Shown piece by piece: positions 1 to 7,138 of a stretch of DNA of 11,271 bases. The notes under the pieces are model-generated. The model saw only the letters and a program-made list of their open reading frames with translations. It had not been told where the DNA came from and did no database searches. This stretch comes from Thermohalobaculum sp035527255 (GTDB taxonomy: Bacteria; Pseudomonadota; Alphaproteobacteria; Rhodobacterales; Rhodobacteraceae): contig DATLAW010000301.1 in assembly GCA_035527255.1 (NCBI GenBank), positions 1 through 11,271 of the forward strand, written 5' to 3'. Made by a program: the position numbers and the translations under genes. Positions within the stretch are counted from its first letter, which is position 1. Each line of letters begins with the position of its first letter.

Positions 1-1107
1 TCGGGGACCCCGCTGGTGACGGTCGAAATTGACGAGCGCAACCACCGTTATCTGGCCGAGCTTGAGGCGCGACGGGCACTGCTCGACGAAAGCCTTGCCT
101 CCATCGACAGCGAAGTGGCGAAACTCTCCTCGCTCGCCGAAGTCATGACGGCGCGAATTCGTAACTATCGCAGCCGGATGCTGGAACGCCTCGCCGCCGA
201 GACGCGCGAAGCGGAGGCGGCGCTCGCCTCTGCGCAAGCCTCGCGCGACAACGCCGAGGCAACCTTCAAGCGCGCCGAGGCCCTGGTCAGCCGGGGTCAC
301 GCAACCGCCATGCGGGTCGAGGCTGATGCAGCCACGCGCGCCGAGGCCGTGGCCGAGGTTTCCCGCCTCAAGGCACGGCTCGACCGGGTCGGAATCGAGA
401 CTGCGGCGGTCGAGGCCGGTGTTTTCGTGCAGGAGGGTTGGAACGATGTGCCGTATAGCCAGCAAAGGATCGACGGCATCGACCTGAGTCTCGCCGATCT
501 GGCAACTGAACGGCGACGCATTGCCGGCGAACATGCAGCGATTGACGGTCAGATAAATACCGAAATGCAGCTGATTGCCGAGCGCGAAACCTTCATCCCG
601 ATGGCACCCTCCGCAGGGGTTATCTGGAAGCAAAGTGGCGCGGCTGGCGAGACCGTCGTGCCAGGCGACGTGCTGGTGCAGATGGTCGATTGTGATGCCC
701 GCTTCCTTGAGGTGACGCTGGCCGAGCGTCATTTCGGCAGTATTGTCCCGGGCGATCTCGCCTGGGTCAGGCTGAAGGGCGGCACCGCGGCCGTTGCGGC
801 ACCGGTCACCGGGGTTTTGGGGGCCGGAGCGAAGTTCGATCACCCGCGCCTGGCCGCCAGTGTTTCCGAGGCGAAGCCCGATCAACTCCGCGTCCTGATC
901 TCGCTACGCGGCGCCGGGATCGACGGCGAGCCTGGAGCCTTTTGCAATGTGGGACGCACCGCTGAAGTGCGCTTTGAGCGACGCGATATGGGGGTCTTGC
1001 GCCGGATAGCGCGGGCGGCTGGGGCGCAACTGCTTTCGCTCTTCGCCAACGCCGATCCGGCTGCGGCGCTTGTCGGCCCGGTGGGTGCGCGTCACCCTGT
1101 CCGCTGA
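1..1107 (+). CDS. HlyD-family membrane fusion (periplasmic adaptor) protein, 5' partial
   Basis: The reading frame is open from the first base (Ser-Gly-Thr-Pro-Leu precede the first possible GTG start at 16), so the gene almost certainly begins upstream of the window. The visible 368 codons show a long Ala/Glu/Arg-rich coiled-coil hairpin (about bases 40-590). A biotinyl-lipoyl half-motif follows at about 592-690 (FIPMAPSAGVIW, then GETVVPGDVLVQMVD), then a beta-barrel segment (LEVTLAERHFGSIVPGD). This is the domain order of HlyD/EmrA-type adaptors, which span the periplasm and work with an inner-membrane exporter or synthase. The N-terminal membrane anchor and the first lipoyl half would lie upstream. 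The stop is 12 bp before a BcsA-like glycosyltransferase, so the likely role is an accessory subunit of polysaccharide synthesis or export, as BgsB is for BgsA in Sinorhizobium. That assignment is inferred from gene order; the HlyD fold call is firmer. Confidence 0.8.
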   Translation, partial: SGTPLVTVEIDERNHRYLAELEARRALLDESLASIDSEVAKLSSLAEVMTARIRNYRSRMLERLAAETREAEAALASAQASRDNAEATFKRAEALVSRGHATAMRVEADAATRAEAVAEVSRLKARLDRVGIETAAVEAGVFVQEGWNDVPYSQQRIDGIDLSLADLATERRRIAGEHAAIDGQINTEMQLIAERETFIPMAPSAGVIWKQSGAAGETVVPGDVLVQMVDCDARFLEVTLAERHFGSIVPGDLAWVRLKGGTAAVAAPVTGVLGAGAKFDHPRLAASVSEAKPDQLRVLISLRGAGIDGEPGAFCNVGRTAEVRFERRDMGVLRRIARAAGAQLLSLFANADPAAALVGPVGARHPVR

Positions 1108-1119
1108 GGCCGCACCGCA

Positions 1120-2022
1120 ATGGAAACTGTCGTCTTTGTCCCGCTGGCATTGGTGGCCATATTCGCCCTCGCTCACCCGGAAAGGCTGAAAGACTATCGG
1201 ATCGCCCGATACGCCGTTGTCGGTGCCCTGGGAATCCTGTTCGTGCGCTACATCGCCTGGCAGGTGCCGGAAACCGTACTGCCCGCCGACCAACTCAACA
1301 TTCAGAGCGCACTGGTCTGGATCCTGTTCGCCATCGAAATGCTCGCCTGGTTCGATGCCGCGGTCCTGTTCGCCACCCTGTGCCGGCGCAACAACCGGTC
1401 CGGCGAGGCGGACGTGCACGACGCACGTCTACGCAGCATGGCACCCGGGGACCTGCCGGAGATCGACGTTTTCATCACCACTTACAACGAGCCCTTCGAG
1501 GTGCTCGAGCGCACGATCACCGGCGCCGCCGCGGTCGACTGGCCGGCCGGGAAACTCAATCTCTGGGTTCTGGATGATGGCAAGCGCGAATGGCTGCGCG
1601 CCCACTGCGCCGAGCGCCGGATTGGCTATCTCACCCGACCCGACAACAGCCACGCCAAGGCCGGGAACATCAACGCCGCGATCCGGCGCACCGGGGCCGA
1701 GTTCTTCGCCATTTTCGACGCCGATTTTATCCCGCAACGCCACATATTCTATCGGATGATCGGGTTCTTTGCTAACCCGCGCATCGGCATCGTCCAGGCG
1801 CCGCACTATTTCTTCAACCACGACCCGATGCAGGCCAACCTTGCCCTGCGCCGCACCCTGCCCGGCGATCAGGCCTTGTTTTTCGACGAGATCATGCCGG
1901 GCCGCGACGGTTGGGACTGCGCATTCTGTTGCGGCTCGAACTCGATCACCCGGCGCTCGGCCATCGAGTTAATCGGCAACGCGATGCCGAACCACCCGCA
2001 CTGGCTCGACTTCGCTGGATAG
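1120..2022 (+). pseudogene. Truncated BcsA-like family 2 glycosyltransferase
   Basis: This 300-codon frame matches the N-terminal half of cellulose-synthase-type processive glycosyltransferases, inner-membrane enzymes that polymerise UDP-sugars and extrude the glucan. Hydrophobic segments lie at about residues 2-18, 30-50 and 63-90. The GT-A domain follows with DVFITTYNEP (116-125), LDDGKR (151-156), the DAD metal/UDP motif (200-202) and FCCGSN (269-274). Homology appears to stop at GNAMP (286-290). The family would continue with a TED motif carrying the catalytic base, then QxxRW and more transmembrane helices. Here ten unrelated residues (NHPHWLDFAG) lead to a TAG. Relatives are usually more than twice this length, so the protein is probably inactive. 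The ATG start follows the HlyD stop by 12 bp, and TGAGG at 1105-1109 may serve as ribosome binding site. BgsA of the mixed-linkage beta-glucan system is the closest arrangement I can name; the exact substrate is unknown. A sequencing or assembly error is possible. Confidence 0.75.
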
Positions 2023-2214
2023 GAGCAACGCGATCATGTCCGGCCCGGCCGGGCTGAAAATCCACACCGTTCCTGCACAGTCCTAATTTGCGCGAACATG
2101 GCATCCCCTTTAAACACGAAGGGCAGATGCTATTGCGGACGCTTTTACATCGCGTTCAGGAAGATGGTGAATGCGGTCGATGGATTGGCAAATTCCAACT
2201 TATCTGTCCCGCCA
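2023..2214. other. Unassigned DNA between convergent genes
   Basis: About 190 bp separate the broken glycosyltransferase from the end of the minus-strand choline operon. I see no convincing gene, tRNA or uridine-tailed terminator. It holds a 12 bp GC palindrome (GCCCGGCCGGGC, 2043-2054) and the second copy of a 10 bp direct repeat (2025-2034). The part from about 2085 to 2214 looks more AT-rich than the flanking genes. It may be decayed remains of the lost glycosyltransferase 3' end or of an insertion, but nothing in it identifies an element. Confidence 0.5.
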
Positions 2215-2550
2215 TCAAAAAATCGACAGGTCCAGCGGCCGCGAGTCGCCCAGCCACAGAACATGGCGGGTATGGTCGGCCAGATGATCGCCGCTCTCCG
2301 CATGGGCAAAGACGGTCAACTCGCCCCGATTCAACGCCAGCCACGGGATCACCCCGGCGAAGGCTTCGACCGGAACCGACAGCTGGCAGCTTCCCATCGG
2401 ATGCGGGCCGACCGGGTTGTCGTGCATCCGGCCAACGGTGACGCCGAATCGTTCCGCCGCCGCCGCGCACAATGATTGCGCCGCCGATTTGGTCGCGGTG
2501 TCGAAATAGACATGGGCGTGCCAGCCGGTGATGCTGTCGGTGTCTTTCAT
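2215..2550 (-). CDS. DOPA 4,5-dioxygenase family protein
   Basis: This 111-residue protein matches the small DOPA 4,5-dioxygenase family (the vicinal-oxygen extradiol type related to fungal DodA) at full length. Family hallmarks are WHAHVYFD (10-17), VGPHPMGSCQL near residue 50, and the His-rich block FAHAESGDHLADHTRHVLWLG (81-101, with His83, His89, His93 and His96). Characterised members cleave the catechol ring of DOPA; most bacterial members have no known substrate. The ATG at 2550 is supported by an AAAGGAG ribosome site at 2557-2563. The gene begins 21 bp after the betA stop on the same strand and so ends the choline operon. Its role there is unexplained. It could act on a catechol or may have been recruited for another small substrate. 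Family assignment is firm, function is not. Confidence 0.85.
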   Translation of the reverse strand: MKDTDSITGWHAHVYFDTATKSAAQSLCAAAAERFGVTVGRMHDNPVGPHPMGSCQLSVPVEAFAGVIPWLALNRGELTVFAHAESGDHLADHTRHVLWLGDSRPLDLSIF

Positions 2551-2571
2551 GGTGTGCTCCTTTGCTTGCGC

Positions 2572-4233
2572 TCAGCGGTCTGAAGTCTCCCAGCGCGGGT
2601 TGATCCAGGGCTCGCGGTTCGAGCGCGGCAGCGGATCGCGCCCCAGGATGTGGTCCGACGCCTTCTCACCGACCATGATCGACGGCGCGTTGAGGTTGCC
2701 GTTCGGGATCCGCGGAAAGATTGAGCTGTCGGCGAGGCGCAACGCCTCGACCCCGATCACCCGGCATTGAGGGTCGACTACCGCCATCGGGTCGCTGGCA
2801 GCACCCATGCGGCAGCTGCAGCTGGGGTGGTAGGCGCTCTCGACATGCTCGCGGATGAAACCATCCAGCTCGTCGTCACTTTGCAGTGCGACGCCGGGCT
2901 GGATCTCCGCGCCGCGATAGGGATCGAAGGCGGCCTGGGCGAAGATCTCGCGGGTCACCCGGATGCAATGGCGAAAATCGGCCCAATCCTCCGCCTGGCT
3001 CATATAGTTGAACAGGATCGACGGTTTCTCCCTCGGGTCCGCCGAGCGCAGCGCCACCCGCCCGCGCGACGGCGAGCGCATCGGCCCGACATGGGCCTGA
3101 TAGCCATGCCCCTCGGCCGCCACCTTACCGTCATAGCGGATCGCCATCGGCAGAAAATGGAATTGGATATCCGGGTATTCGACCCCCGGTTTCGAGCGGA
3201 CGAAGGCGGCACTCTCGAATTGGTTCGAGGTGCCGAGACCGGTTTTGAAGAACAGCCACTGCGCCCCGATCATCGCCTTGCTGATCAGGTTCCAGTGTTT
3301 GAACAGCGTGATCGGCTGGGTGCAGGCCTGCTGGATATACAGCTCCGGATGGTCCTGCAGGTTCTGGCCGACACCAGGGCGGTCGGCGACCACCTCGATC
3401 CCATGTTCCGCCAGATGCGCCGCCGGGCCGATGCCCGACAACATCAGCAACTTCGGCGAGTTGATCGACGAGGCGGCGACAATGACTTCGCGCCGGGCCA
3501 GCACGGTCTCGATCGTGCCGCCGCGCTCGATCTCGACCCCGGTGGCGCGGCCGTCCTCGATGGTAATGCGCTGGGCAAAACAGCGGATCATGTCGCAGTT
3601 TGGCCGCTTCAGGGCGCGGCGAAGATAGGCGTTGGCGGTCGACCAGCGGCGGCCTTCCCAGACCGTTTGCTCCATCGGGCCAAAGCCCTCCTGCTTCTCG
3701 CCGTTATAATCGCCGGTCAATTCGAACCCGGCCTGATGTCCGGCCTCGACAAACGCATGATACAGCGGATTGCGGCGCGGCCCTCGGCTGACATGCAAAG
3801 GGCCGGACCTGCCACGCCAGTCCGGATCGCCGCCATGGCCGTCGTCATGCCAGGTTTCCATCCGGTCGAAATAGGGCGCGACATCGGCGTAGGACCAGCC
3901 ATCGGCGCCCACCTCGGCCCAATGGTCGAAGTCGTGGGCGTGCCCACGCACATAGACCATTCCGTTGATCGAGGACGAGCCGCCAATCACCTTGCCCCGC
4001 GGGCAGGCCAGCCGCCGGCCACCCAGATGCGGTTCGGGATCAGTGGAGTAGCCCCAATCGTAGTGCCCCATGTTCATCGGGTAGCTCAGCGCCGCTGGCA
4101 TCTGAATGAACGGGCCGATATCGGTTCCGCCAAACTCCAACACCAAGACCGAATGCTTGCCGTCCTCGGACAAGCGATCAGCCATGGCGGAGCCGGCGGA
4201 ACCGGAGCCAATGATGACGAAATCAGCTTCCAC
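2572..4233 (-). CDS. betA: Choline dehydrogenase (GMC oxidoreductase)
   Basis: BetA is a membrane-associated FAD enzyme that oxidises choline to betaine aldehyde and, in some bacteria, on to glycine betaine. The 553 residues give the normal family length. Visible features are the dinucleotide fold GSGSAG (9-14) with Glu33 for the FAD ribose, GMC signature 1 (RGKVIGGSSSINGMVYVRG, 79-97), signature 2 (SSINSPKLLMLSGIG), and the C-terminal active site with His469 in YHPSCSCRMG and an Asn-rich segment NGNLNAPS (511-518). The start is GTG (4231-4233), giving the typical N-terminus MEADFVIIGSGSAG, with AAGG about 10 bases upstream. It lies 27 bp after the glutathione S-transferase and 21 bp before the dioxygenase gene. 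With betI and betC in the same unit, choline is a much more likely substrate than another alcohol. Confidence 0.93.
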   Translation of the reverse strand: MEADFVIIGSGSAGSAMADRLSEDGKHSVLVLEFGGTDIGPFIQMPAALSYPMNMGHYDWGYSTDPEPHLGGRRLACPRGKVIGGSSSINGMVYVRGHAHDFDHWAEVGADGWSYADVAPYFDRMETWHDDGHGGDPDWRGRSGPLHVSRGPRRNPLYHAFVEAGHQAGFELTGDYNGEKQEGFGPMEQTVWEGRRWSTANAYLRRALKRPNCDMIRCFAQRITIEDGRATGVEIERGGTIETVLARREVIVAASSINSPKLLMLSGIGPAAHLAEHGIEVVADRPGVGQNLQDHPELYIQQACTQPITLFKHWNLISKAMIGAQWLFFKTGLGTSNQFESAAFVRSKPGVEYPDIQFHFLPMAIRYDGKVAAEGHGYQAHVGPMRSPSRGRVALRSADPREKPSILFNYMSQAEDWADFRHCIRVTREIFAQAAFDPYRGAEIQPGVALQSDDELDGFIREHVESAYHPSCSCRMGAASDPMAVVDPQCRVIGVEALRLADSSIFPRIPNGNLNAPSIMVGEKASDHILGRDPLPRSNREPWINPRWETSDR

Positions 4234-4260
4234 TGTGCGGCGCCTTGCCGAAGCAGGGCG

Positions 4261-4905
4261 TCATTTTACCCGCAGGCTCTCGTAGGACACCATGGCATGC
4301 TCCTGGTATGCCGGGCGCTCCTGCAACCGGGCGTAATAGGCGTCGAGGTTCGGCGTCATCGCACGGTCGAAATCCAGCGTGTAGTAGCGGTACAGCGCAT
4401 GACCGAGCATGATGTCGGCGAAGCACAGATTGTCGCCATTGATGAATGGCCTGTCGCCCAGCCGGTTGTCGATCATCGGTGTCAGCGCCTTAAGTTTGCC
4501 AGCACCCTCAGCGATCTCCGCCACGCTGCGCTGGGCCTCGGATGTGCGGACAAGCTGCCAGAACACGTTATAGATCAACGGCGGGCAGAAACTGGTCTTG
4601 ACCCATTCCGCCCACATGTCGAGCCGGGCGCGTTCGGCCGGATCGGCGGGCCAGAAGCCCTCGTCGCCGTAGCGCGCGCCCAGATAGCGCAGGATCGCCG
4701 GACTTTCCCACATCACCAGCTCGCCGTCGCGAATGGTCGGCACCACCCCGTTGGGGTTCATTGCCCGGTACTCCGGGTCGTCATTGCCGCCAAAAGCCCC
4801 GCCCCAATCGATGCGCTCATGCTCCAACCCAAGCTCGGCCACTGCCCACATCACAACTTGCACATTCGAAGAAGTGTTGCGGCCCCAGATGGTGATCATC
4901 GTCAT
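4261..4905 (-). CDS. Glutathione S-transferase family protein
   Basis: This 214-residue protein has the two-domain layout of cytosolic glutathione S-transferases. The thioredoxin-like N-terminal domain contains WGRNTSSNVQ (7-16), a motif seen in bacterial GSTs where Ser/Asn near residues 12-14 contact glutathione, then the NPNGVVPTI loop with the cis-proline and the glutathione-binding ES pair in WESPAILRYLGARYG. The all-helical C-terminal domain includes the NGDNLCFADIMLGHALYR segment with the N-capping box typical of GSTs. The first ATG overlaps the betC stop by 4 bp (ATGA, 4902-4905). An ATG two codons later (4899) has better spacing from the purine-rich AGGGGAG upstream and may be the real start. 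Its place between betC and betA implies co-transcription with choline catabolism. The substrate is unknown; detoxification of a reactive intermediate such as betaine aldehyde is speculation. Confidence 0.9.
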   Translation of the reverse strand: MTMITIWGRNTSSNVQVVMWAVAELGLEHERIDWGGAFGGNDDPEYRAMNPNGVVPTIRDGELVMWESPAILRYLGARYGDEGFWPADPAERARLDMWAEWVKTSFCPPLIYNVFWQLVRTSEAQRSVAEIAEGAGKLKALTPMIDNRLGDRPFINGDNLCFADIMLGHALYRYYTLDFDRAMTPNLDAYYARLQERPAYQEHAMVSYESLRVK

Positions 4906-6416
4906 TCTCCCCTCGGAAAGCGCTGGCTCTCTTCCAGCGTGTTAAGGTCCATATGGTTGCGCATGTAGCGCTCGGACGCCCTTTGTAACGGCTGAAAATC
5001 CCATGGATAGTAGGCGCCGTTGCGCAATGCCTCGTAGACCACCCAGCGACGGGCCTGGCTCTGGCGCACCTCGGCGTCGAACGCTTCGAGGTCCCATCTG
5101 TCGCTGGCCTGATCGCGCAATGTCTCCAGCGTTTCGCGGTAGTCCCCATCGCTCGCCAGATTGCGCAACTCGCGCGGGTCGGCGCCGAGATCGAACAACT
5201 GTTCGGGATCGAGCAGGCAGCGATTGTATTTCCACTTGCCATAGCGCAACGACACCATCGGCGCGTTAGACCCCTCGGCGGCGTACTCGATGGCGACCGG
5301 GGTAGTGCGGGCACCGCCGTTGGCCAACGCGAGCAGGCTTTCACCGTCGGTCCAGGGCATGATTTCGTCCATCGAGACCCCGGCCAGATCGGCCAATGTC
5401 GGGGCCACATCGACGGTCGAGACCGGCGTGTCGACGCGGCGCGGCGCCAACCCCGGTGCGGCGATCATCAGCGGCACCCGGGACGATCCCTCGAAGAAGC
5501 TCATCTTGAACCACAGCCCACGCTCGCCCAGCATGTCGCCGTGGTCCGAGACGAACAGCACGATGGTGTTCTCGGCCATTCGGCAGCGGGTCAGCACGTC
5601 GATAATCGAGCCAATTTTCTCGTCCAGATACGAGATATTGGCGAAATAGGCCCGGCGCGAACGCCGGATATTTTCCGCCGTGATGTCGAAATTCGGATAG
5701 TCGCAGGCCGTCATTAGCCGTTTTGAATGCGCATCCTGCTTGTCGAACGCAATCGCATCAACGTCCGGCTCGAGGTGCTCGCAATCTTCATACAGATCCC
5801 AGAATTTCTTGCGGGCCACATATGGATCATGCGGATGGGTGAAGCTGACCGTCAGACACCAGGGGCGGTCACCCTTCTTGCGCGCCAGATCGTACAGCTT
5901 CTGTTCGGCGTGGTGTGCGACCTCGTCGTCGTATTCCATCTGGTTGGTGATCTCGGCGACCCCTGCCCCGGTCACCGACCCCAGGTTGTGATACCACCAG
6001 TCGATCCGCTCGCCGGGTTTGCGATAGTCAGGTGTCCAACCAAAATCGGCCGGGTAAATGTCGGTCGTGAAGCGCTCCTCGAAGCCGTGCAACTGGTCTG
6101 GCCCGACGAAATGCATCTTGCCGCTGAGGCCGGTGTAGTAACCCGCGCGGCGCAGATGGTGGGCATAGGTCGGGATATCGGAGGCGAACTCAGCGGCGTT
6201 GTCATAGACCCGGGTGCGCCGTGGCAACTGGCCCGACATAAAGCTCGCCCGCCCCGGTGCGCACAGGGGCGAGGCAGTGTAGGTGTTGGCGAACCTGACC
6301 GAGCGCGCTGCCAGCGCCTTCAGATGCGGCGCATGCAGCCATTCCGCCGGGCCATCCGGGAACAACGTACCGTTGAGCTGATCGACCATCAGGATCAGAA
6401 TGTTTGGGCGGGTCAT
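4902..6416 (-). CDS. betC: Choline sulfatase
   Basis: BetC hydrolyses choline-O-sulfate to choline and sulfate, feeding the Bet pathway and supplying sulfur. The 504 residues match the usual length. The sulfatase signature is CAPGR (52-56), of the Cys type in which Cys52 is converted to formylglycine by a maturase. Other active-site elements are VDQ (11-13, metal), GKMHFVG (99-105, Lys100 and His102), THPHDPY (193-199), SDHGDMLGERGLW (290-302, metal Asp291 and His292) and Lys304. The choline-sulfatase-type C-terminal region is present (LFDLGADPRELRNLA, then WVVYEALRNGAYYPWDFQP near the end), which separates it from generic arylsulfatases. There is no signal peptide, so it acts in the cytoplasm. 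The ATG overlaps the betI stop by 4 bp with only a weak ribosome site, suggesting translational coupling. The formylglycine-generating enzyme is not in the window. Confidence 0.94.
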   Translation of the reverse strand: MTRPNILILMVDQLNGTLFPDGPAEWLHAPHLKALAARSVRFANTYTASPLCAPGRASFMSGQLPRRTRVYDNAAEFASDIPTYAHHLRRAGYYTGLSGKMHFVGPDQLHGFEERFTTDIYPADFGWTPDYRKPGERIDWWYHNLGSVTGAGVAEITNQMEYDDEVAHHAEQKLYDLARKKGDRPWCLTVSFTHPHDPYVARKKFWDLYEDCEHLEPDVDAIAFDKQDAHSKRLMTACDYPNFDITAENIRRSRRAYFANISYLDEKIGSIIDVLTRCRMAENTIVLFVSDHGDMLGERGLWFKMSFFEGSSRVPLMIAAPGLAPRRVDTPVSTVDVAPTLADLAGVSMDEIMPWTDGESLLALANGGARTTPVAIEYAAEGSNAPMVSLRYGKWKYNRCLLDPEQLFDLGADPRELRNLASDGDYRETLETLRDQASDRWDLEAFDAEVRQSQARRWVVYEALRNGAYYPWDFQPLQRASERYMRNHMDLNTLEESQRFPRGE

Positions 6417-7006
6417 CGGTGGCTATCCAGAATGGTCAGCTCGGTATCGACATAGTGCTCGACCAGGGCAATGGCACTGGCCGGATCGGGCGGACCGTCC
6501 TTCAGTGCCCGCCGGATGTAGAGCCCGTCGATCAACGCCGCAATCCCTTCGGCTATGCGCAGGGCGTCACGGCGTGGGGTGATCCGCGTCAGCGCATCGA
6601 CCAGATTGGAATTCAGGCGGTGCGCATAAACGCCCAGCAATCGCCGCGCCTGCGCGTTGCTTTGCGCCAATACATAGAATGCCAGCCACGCGGCGACAAT
6701 CGCCGGCTCAAACTGGTCGACGCGAAAGCTTTGCTTGATGACGCCGGTGATCCGCTCACGCGGCCCGCCCGAGGTCCGGAGCACCGCACTGACGCCACCG
6801 CCATAGTCGTTGAGCAAGGATCGCATGGCAGCCAGGAAAAGCTGATCCTTGCCGCCAAAATAGTGATGCGCCAACGCTGGCGACACCCCTGCCGATTTGG
6901 CGATCTGGCTCATCGTGACGTCGAGATTCCCCCGCGCCCCGATCACCTCGATCGCCGCCTCGATCAGCGCCTTTCGGCGGATAGGTTCCATGCCGACTCG
7001 GGGCAT
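6413..7006 (-). CDS. betI: TetR-family choline-responsive repressor BetI
   Basis: BetI represses choline-to-betaine genes and releases DNA when choline is present. With the chosen start the protein is 197 residues, close to E. coli BetI. The N-terminus MPRVGMEPIRRKALIEAA is characteristic of BetI. The TetR helix-turn-helix follows (TMSQIAKSAGVSPALAHHYF, 31-50), where PALAHHYFGGKDQL is the BetI-like form of the recognition helix. The remaining helices form the ligand and dimer domain. The frame stays open to a TTG at 7054, but that start lies inside the palindromic control site. The ATG at 7006 has GGAG at 7015-7018 with 8 bp spacing and matches the family N-terminus. It is the first gene of the minus-strand operon, and probable autoregulation follows from the operator 32 bp upstream. 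Confidence 0.93.
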   Translation of the reverse strand: MPRVGMEPIRRKALIEAAIEVIGARGNLDVTMSQIAKSAGVSPALAHHYFGGKDQLFLAAMRSLLNDYGGGVSAVLRTSGGPRERITGVIKQSFRVDQFEPAIVAAWLAFYVLAQSNAQARRLLGVYAHRLNSNLVDALTRITPRRDALRIAEGIAALIDGLYIRRALKDGPPDPASAIALVEHYVDTELTILDSHR

Positions 7007-7029
7007 CCTCGGGTCTCCGTTCTCGCGGC

Positions 7030-7062
7030 AGGTTATTTTTGATTGATTAATCAATCAATAAA
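7030..7062. promoter_or_regulatory. Candidate BetI operator in the divergent betI-choX promoter region
   Basis: A perfect 20 bp palindrome, TTGATTGATTAATCAATCAA, lies at 7039-7058 in the 132 bp between betI and choX, within an AT-rich patch that stands out from the GC-rich surroundings. Further bases at 7036-7037 and 7060-7061 also pair across one mismatch. TetR repressors bind such inverted repeats, and known BetI sites contain TTGATTG-like half sites. On the minus strand TTGATT (7058-7053) is followed after 17 bases by TAACCT (7035-7030), a weak -35/-10 pair for betI, so a bound repressor would cover the promoter. The symmetric position suggests control of both the bet and cho units. The palindrome is seen directly; its binding by BetI is inferred. 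Confidence 0.8.
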
Positions 7063-7065
7063 AAT

Positions 7066-7094
7066 TTGTGTGGCCTGCACGCTTGGGTTATTCA
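7066..7094 (+). promoter_or_regulatory. Possible choXWV promoter
   Basis: Downstream of the palindrome, TTGTGT (7066-7071) and TATTCA (7089-7094) are separated by 17 bases, a loose match to sigma-70 elements. It would give a short leader before choX. The match is weak, and a promoter overlapping the palindrome itself is an equal possibility. Confidence 0.25.
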
Positions 7095-7124
7095 TACTTC
7101 AACAAAAAAACGAATCGAAACACC

Positions 7125-7130
7125 GGGAGG
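7125..7130 (+). promoter_or_regulatory. Ribosome binding site deciding the choX start
   Basis: GGGAGG lies 8 bases before the ATG at 7139 but only 2 bases before the in-frame ATG at 7133. This favours 7139 as the start and the protein N-terminus MSKLKVSIAALA. Confidence 0.75.
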
Positions 7131-7138
7131 ATATGCTT

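Noticed and set aside
2043..2054. GC palindrome GCCCGGCCGGGC as a terminator
   Set aside because: It has no loop spacing and no uridine tract, so a terminator call is not supported.
2088..2475. Two overlapping plus-strand frames beginning near 2088 and 2098
   Set aside because: They run antisense through the DOPA dioxygenase gene and show no motif; the minus-strand gene is supported by family residues and an AAAGGAG site.
2767..4968. A 733-codon plus-strand open frame opposite betA and the GST gene
   Set aside because: It is antisense to two well-supported genes, has a His/Arg/Val-rich low-information composition, crosses a gene boundary and shows no family motif. Long antisense frames are common in GC-rich genomes.
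5727..6455. A 242-codon plus-strand frame opposite betC
   Set aside because: It lies wholly opposite the conserved sulfatase and has no recognisable motif or ribosome site.
7007..7054. Upstream TTG starts extending betI and choX into the palindrome
   Set aside because: Both extensions begin MINQS only because the palindrome reads the same on both strands. They lack ribosome sites, whereas the chosen ATGs have them and match family N-termini.
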